Source of the DNA: Mycobacterium lacus
GTDB lineage: Bacteria > Actinomycetota > Actinomycetes > Mycobacteriales > Mycobacteriaceae
NCBI RefSeq assembly: GCF_010731535.1
Contig: NZ_AP022581.1
Location: forward strand, 1,559,952 to 1,623,951
DNA length: 64,000 nucleotides
Reading direction: 5' to 3'
Shown: piece by piece, positions 60,609-64,000 of the stretch
How the letters are laid out: each line of letters starts with the position of its first letter
How positions within the stretch are numbered: the stretch's first letter is position 1
Program-made: the position numbers and the translations under genes
Notes under the pieces: generated by a model
Database searches by the model: none
What the model was told of the DNA's origin: nothing
The model's input: only the letters and a program-made list of their open reading frames with translations

Positions 60609-62128
60609 TTGAGACAGCGTCTCACTATGTGGACACTATTTTCGGTTGTGGGGTCGGTGGGTTGATCCATGCCGCGGTCGGTAGTTTCGGGGGCTGTGGT
60701 GGGCTGCTAAACCGGTTGGGGTTGGCGGCGTAGGCATCGGCCATGACCCGGGCTCGTTTGGCCTGGATGTCGGCGGCGGTGCCGAAGTACACCGACGCCG
60801 GTGTGTGCAGGCCGAGCGCGGAATGGCGGTGCTCGTGGCGCAGGTAGTCGAAGAAGTCTTTGCACCAGGTGCGGGCGTGCTCGATCGAGTCGAACCGTTC
60901 GGGAAAATCGTTGCGGTACTTCAGCGTTTTGAACTGGGATTCGCTGAACGGGTTGTCGTTTGACACCCGTGGGCGCAGTGGCTGCGCGCCACGCCGAGGT
61001 CGATTAGCAGCTGGGCGACGTTCTTCGACGTCATCGCCGAACCCCGGTCGGCGTGGATCGCGCCGGGCCGCCCGTGTAGCGCGGTCAGCTCGGCCATCCA
61101 GTCCTGGGCGATGTCGGCGTCCTCGTGGTACTCGACGCGCCAGCCGACGGGGTAGCGGCTGAAGATGTCCAGCATCACGTAGAGCTGGTAGAACTCGCCG
61201 CGCACCGGTCCCGCCAATTTGGTGATGTCCCAGGACCACACGTCGTTGGGTTGGTGGGCGACCAGCTCGGGTTTGACCCGCGGCGGGTGTGTGGCTACCC
61301 GCCGCCGTTCGCGGGTCATGTTGTGCGTGCGCAGGATCCGGTACATCGTGGACTGCGAGCACAGGTAGACGCCCTCGTCGAGCAGCTCGGCCCACACGGG
61401 CGACCGCCTTGTCGGCGAAGCGCGGCTGGCACAACACCGTAAGGATCTGCGTGCGCTCGGCCGCGTCGAGCGCATTGGGCGGCGGTCCGCTCGGCCCGGG
61501 TTTGCGGCGTGGACCGGCAGGGCGGTTGCGCTGCCGATACAGGCTCGCGCGCGGCTTGCCCAGCAGCGCGCGCCTTCGCGGTCGAGGTCAGCCGCTCCAC
61601 CTCGGGCAGCAACTGTGCGATCACTTCTTCGACCCGGGCCGCGTGCCCGTGCTCTCGGAGAGCGTCTCCAAGAGCGCGTGTGCTTTTCCACCAGATCCAA
61701 CGCGGCCCTCGTGCGTTCAAGCTCGGCCTCGGCCCGTTCGGCCCGCTTCCGTAGCCGTTCGATCTCGGCCTGGTCGCGGTCCTTACCACGACCGCCTGAC
61801 CGGGCCAGCCCGTCCAACGCGCCCGCGTCGCGCGCTCGGCGCCACTCCACGATGTGCGATGAGTACAGGCCCTCACGCCGAAGCAGCGCACCCCGCGCAC
61901 CCGGCTCGGTCAACGCGTCGTACTCGGCCACAATGGCCGCCTTGTACTCCGGGGTGAAGTTGCGCCGCCGGGGACGATCCGCCCGCGGACCCTGGGCCGA
62001 ATCGGTTCCCACGCCTTCATCATCGGCGCTACCCTTCCGGACCTCAGCCAAAGTCGCCGTCATTGTTCGTTGCAATCCTTACTTGCCCTCAATACCTGGT
62101 CAGATATTTTCGAACCCTGCTGTCTCAA
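60609..62128 (-). mobile_element. IS3-family insertion element with 10-bp terminal repeats
   Basis: TTGAGACAGC (60609-60618) and its complement GCTGTCTCAA (62119-62128) bound about 1.52 kb that carries an IS3-type transposase on the minus strand. The element interrupts the chitinase domain. No clear target-site duplication is seen next to the ends. Confidence 0.75.
60625..62075 (-). pseudogene. Frameshifted IS3-family transposase
   Basis: On the minus strand the OrfA-like helix-turn-helix (PEYKAAIVAEYDALTEPG, SHIVEWRRARDAGALDGL) and the rve-type catalytic domain follow each other. The DDE residues can all be seen: DVWSWDITKLAG, AIHADRGSAMT, and SNDNPFSESQFKTLKYRN, but in different frames. 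Shifts lie near 61395-61440, 61650-61720 and 60960. The C-terminus ends PNRFSSPPQPPKLP. A complete copy elsewhere would be needed for any movement. Confidence 0.85.
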
Positions 62129-62881
62129 CTAACCCTGCCAGAGAGGGCGATGGCCACCCTGCACAACGGCGGAGTCGACGCGACCATCTCCTTCGGTGGC
62201 GCGGCGAACCAGGAACTCGCTCAGACCACTACGAGCGTGACCGCGCTGACCGCGAAATACCAGTCGGTGATCGACGCCTACGGAATCCACAAACTCGATT
62301 TCGACATCGAAGGCGCGGCCCAGGCCGACCTCGCATCGCTGACGCGCCGTTCGCAGGCCATCGCTGCGCTGCAGGCGGCAGGCAACGCCAACAGCACCCC
62401 GGTGCAGGTCTCGTTCACCCTTCCCGTGATGACCACGGGTCTGACCGCCGACGGGATGCGGGTGGTCCAGAACGCCATCGCCAACGGCGTGGACATCGGA
62501 CACGTGAACGTGATGGCGATGGACTACTACGACCCGAACCTGTCGTATGAGGGCAAGATGGGCGACTACGCGATCCAGGCCGCGACGGCCGTCCACGATC
62601 AGTTGGTGCCGCTGTATCCGTCGAAGACCGACGCGCAGATCTGGTCGATGATCGACGTGACGCCGATGATCGGAGTCAACGACGATCCCAACGAAATCTT
62701 CACCCTTGCCGACGCGCAGAAACTGACCACTTTCGCCGAGCAGAAGGGGATGGGCGGACTGCACATGTGGTCGATCAACCGCGACTACCCGGGTCCAGTG
62801 GGCACCCTGTCCAACACCAGCAGCGGGGTGGCGCAAGACACCTGGGACTACTCCCACATCTTCGGGCAGTTCGACGACTGA
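62129..62881 (+). pseudogene. GH18 chitinase domain, 3' segment of the PE_PGRS fusion
   Basis: After the insertion the frame continues MATLHNGGVDATISFGGAAN, then KLDFDIEGAAQADL, which is the GH18 D-x-D-x-E active site with the catalytic Glu. VNVMAMDYYDPN and TPMIGVNDDPNEIFTLADAQ are typical of actinobacterial GH18 chitinases, and the tail MWSINRDYPGP is normal. The ORF is intact to 62881 but has lost its own start. The element's outward end supplies the ORF's first codons, so expression as a separate protein is unlikely. Confidence 0.85.
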
Positions 62882-62989
62882 TCGCGACGCACCGATGGCT
62901 CCGTCAGGCGCGCCCGCAGGGGGTTGGCGGCTATTGCCGTCGGGGTTGGACTCGGTGGAGCGGCAGCACGGTCCCGTCGCCTGACCGGG

Positions 62990-64000
62990 TCATGCTTTGC
63001 GGTGCGTGCGCTGCCAATAGGGCAGCCATCGTTGCTCGAGGAACTGGCGGAGGTCCGCACTCCCTCCGGGGGCTGGCTTAGTGGTTCGCCATGCGACATG
63101 TCCATCGGGACGCACCAGGACGGCGCCTTGACGACCAACCTCAAACAGCGCTAGCAAGTGGCCCTGATCTCGTGGTTCCGCGGCAGCAAGGTCTCGCACC
63201 ATGACCGGAAGTGTGGCCGGATGCTGTTGTTTGCGCAGCGCGGCGGTCCATTGAGGAGCACTTGCGGTGAAGAGGGTGAGCCCTTCGGAGCAGAGGGTGT
63301 CATGAACCGAGACCGGCCGGCCCTCGTGAAGAACCGAGGCGTGCGGCAGGCGTGCCCCGGGCCTAGTGGTAGGTCGGTAGGTGACGATGGTGGACTGATC
63401 GGGCGGTGTCTCACCTGACTCCGGGGCTATCAGCGGGCCCCGGTATGTGTAGCCAAATTCAAGGCCTTGGAACACGAAGTGTTCGAGTTGACCCGGGATG
63501 AGCGCCGCGATCTGCGTGCGGAGGCGCCGGGCGCGGGCATCTCCGGCCAGCAGCATCCGCGTACGCTTGGTCTGCATCTTCGTCGCGCGGTCACATGCCA
63601 ATCCCAGCAGCCGGTCCGGCAGCCAAGCGAGCGGCGGACTGGCGACAGCCTCGGTAGCTCTGCACATTGCCCGGTTAGTGATGCCAAGCGGAGCAGTGAC
63701 CTCGTCGAGCCGGAAATAGTTCCTGACGCTTTGTTGCGCGAACCGTTCCACGACTGGTCGCCGCTCGGGATCGTAGGTATCGAGCAAGGCGGCGTGGGCG
63801 TGTCCTTTGACAACTGCTGCCATCTTCCAGGCAAGGTTCTGTGCATCCTGCACGCCGCTGTTGAGACCGAAACCTCCCGCGGGCGGGAAACGGTGCGCGG
63901 CGTCACCCGCGAGCAGCAGTCGCCCACGCCGAAAGCGCTCGGCGATCTGTGAGGTCATGGTCCACGTGTTGGTGGAGTGGACAGCGAAGCCGCGGGCGGT
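62990..64000 (-). CDS. FAD-dependent aromatic-ring monooxygenase, partial
   Basis: The open frame enters from the right edge of the window and its start lies outside; 336 residues are visible. The FAD/NAD-linked motif [18 protein letters not shown], then [12 protein letters not shown] and [13 protein letters not shown], is the classic end of the FAD domain of class A flavin monooxygenases (phenol or PHBH type). The C-terminal thioredoxin-like domain (about 190 residues) follows. It adds oxygen to an aromatic substrate that cannot be named. Nearby mobile elements make recent rearrangement plausible. Confidence 0.88.
   Translation of the reverse strand, partial: TARGFAVHSTNTWTMTSQIAERFRRGRLLLAGDAAHRFPPAGGFGLNSGVQDAQNLAWKMAAVVKGHAHAALLDTYDPERRPVVERFAQQSVRNYFRLDEVTAPLGITNRAMCRATEAVASPPLAWLPDRLLGLACDRATKMQTKRTRMLLAGDARARRLRTQIAALIPGQLEHFVFQGLEFGYTYRGPLIAPESGETPPDQSTIVTYRPTTRPGARLPHASVLHEGRPVSVHDTLCSEGLTLFTASAPQWTAALRKQQHPATLPVMVRDLAAAEPRDQGHLLALFEVGRQGAVLVRPDGHVAWRTTKPAPGGSADLRQFLEQRWLPYWQRTHRKA

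Overview
The window looks like chromosomal DNA of a slow-growing Mycobacterium outside the M. tuberculosis complex. It is GC-rich, starts many genes with GTG, and carries PE, PPE and PE_PGRS genes. Its gene order follows the M. tuberculosis stretch from hisA (Rv1603) to Rv1648 almost gene for gene, with local insertions and losses. I cannot name the species; the gene relationships given are from memory of the families, not from a search.

Layout. 1-1710: end of the his operon (hisA/priA partial, hisF, hisI), with no impA between hisA and hisF. 1711-5230: accessory patch with a small anchored orphan, a PPE-SVP gene, the peroxiredoxin bcpB and a decayed PPE chimera. 5454-13047: trpE, a trp-linked membrane protein, trpC, trpB, trpA, lgt, a TM2-domain protein and a DUF2752 protein, packed with overlapping ends. 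13119-16925: pykA, an acyl-CoA thioesterase and a DUF2156 membrane protein. 16900-23441: cydC, cydD, cydB, cydA (bd oxidase and its assembly transporter) and an HdeD-like protein. 23480-26204: two tandem membrane adenylyl cyclases of the Rv1625c type. 26228-26940: gene debris abutting a tRNA-Leu. 27041-29465: pdtaR and a thiolase-like/DUF35 pair. 29572-35490: polA, rpsA, coaE and a secreted protein. 35561-36650: an inserted VapBC module and a DNA ligase pseudogene. 36736-47065: DUF402 protein, uvrB, MFS exporter, glycosyltransferase, universal stress protein, metallo-hydrolase and uvrA. 47320-53216: lysX, then infC-rpmI-rplT-tsnR. 53370-57453: DUF2236 protein, PE protein, a third (soluble) cyclase and a rhomboid-like protein. 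57454-64000: mobile-element-rich end with a decayed IS1634-type element, a broken PE_PGRS-GH18 chitinase gene split by an IS3-family element, and a partial FAD monooxygenase.

How the genes work together. Tryptophan and histidine synthesis share the bifunctional PriA isomerase, since no trpF is seen. The window is rich in cAMP-linked genes: three class III cyclases, and a universal stress protein whose M. tuberculosis counterpart binds cAMP. The nucleotide-excision genes uvrB and uvrA each carry an upstream motif of the RecA-independent mycobacterial DNA-damage (PafBC-type) promoter. Translation genes infC-rpmI-rplT follow a long structured leader with an intrinsic terminator, and infC begins at a rare ATC codon.

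The most unusual content is the PE_PGRS-chitinase fusion with its inactivating lesions, the tandem cyclase duplication with a 79-bp identical tract, the VapBC locus whose first codon lies in four 8-bp repeats, a palindromic terminator family at convergent junctions, and island-like debris at the tRNA-Leu 3' end.
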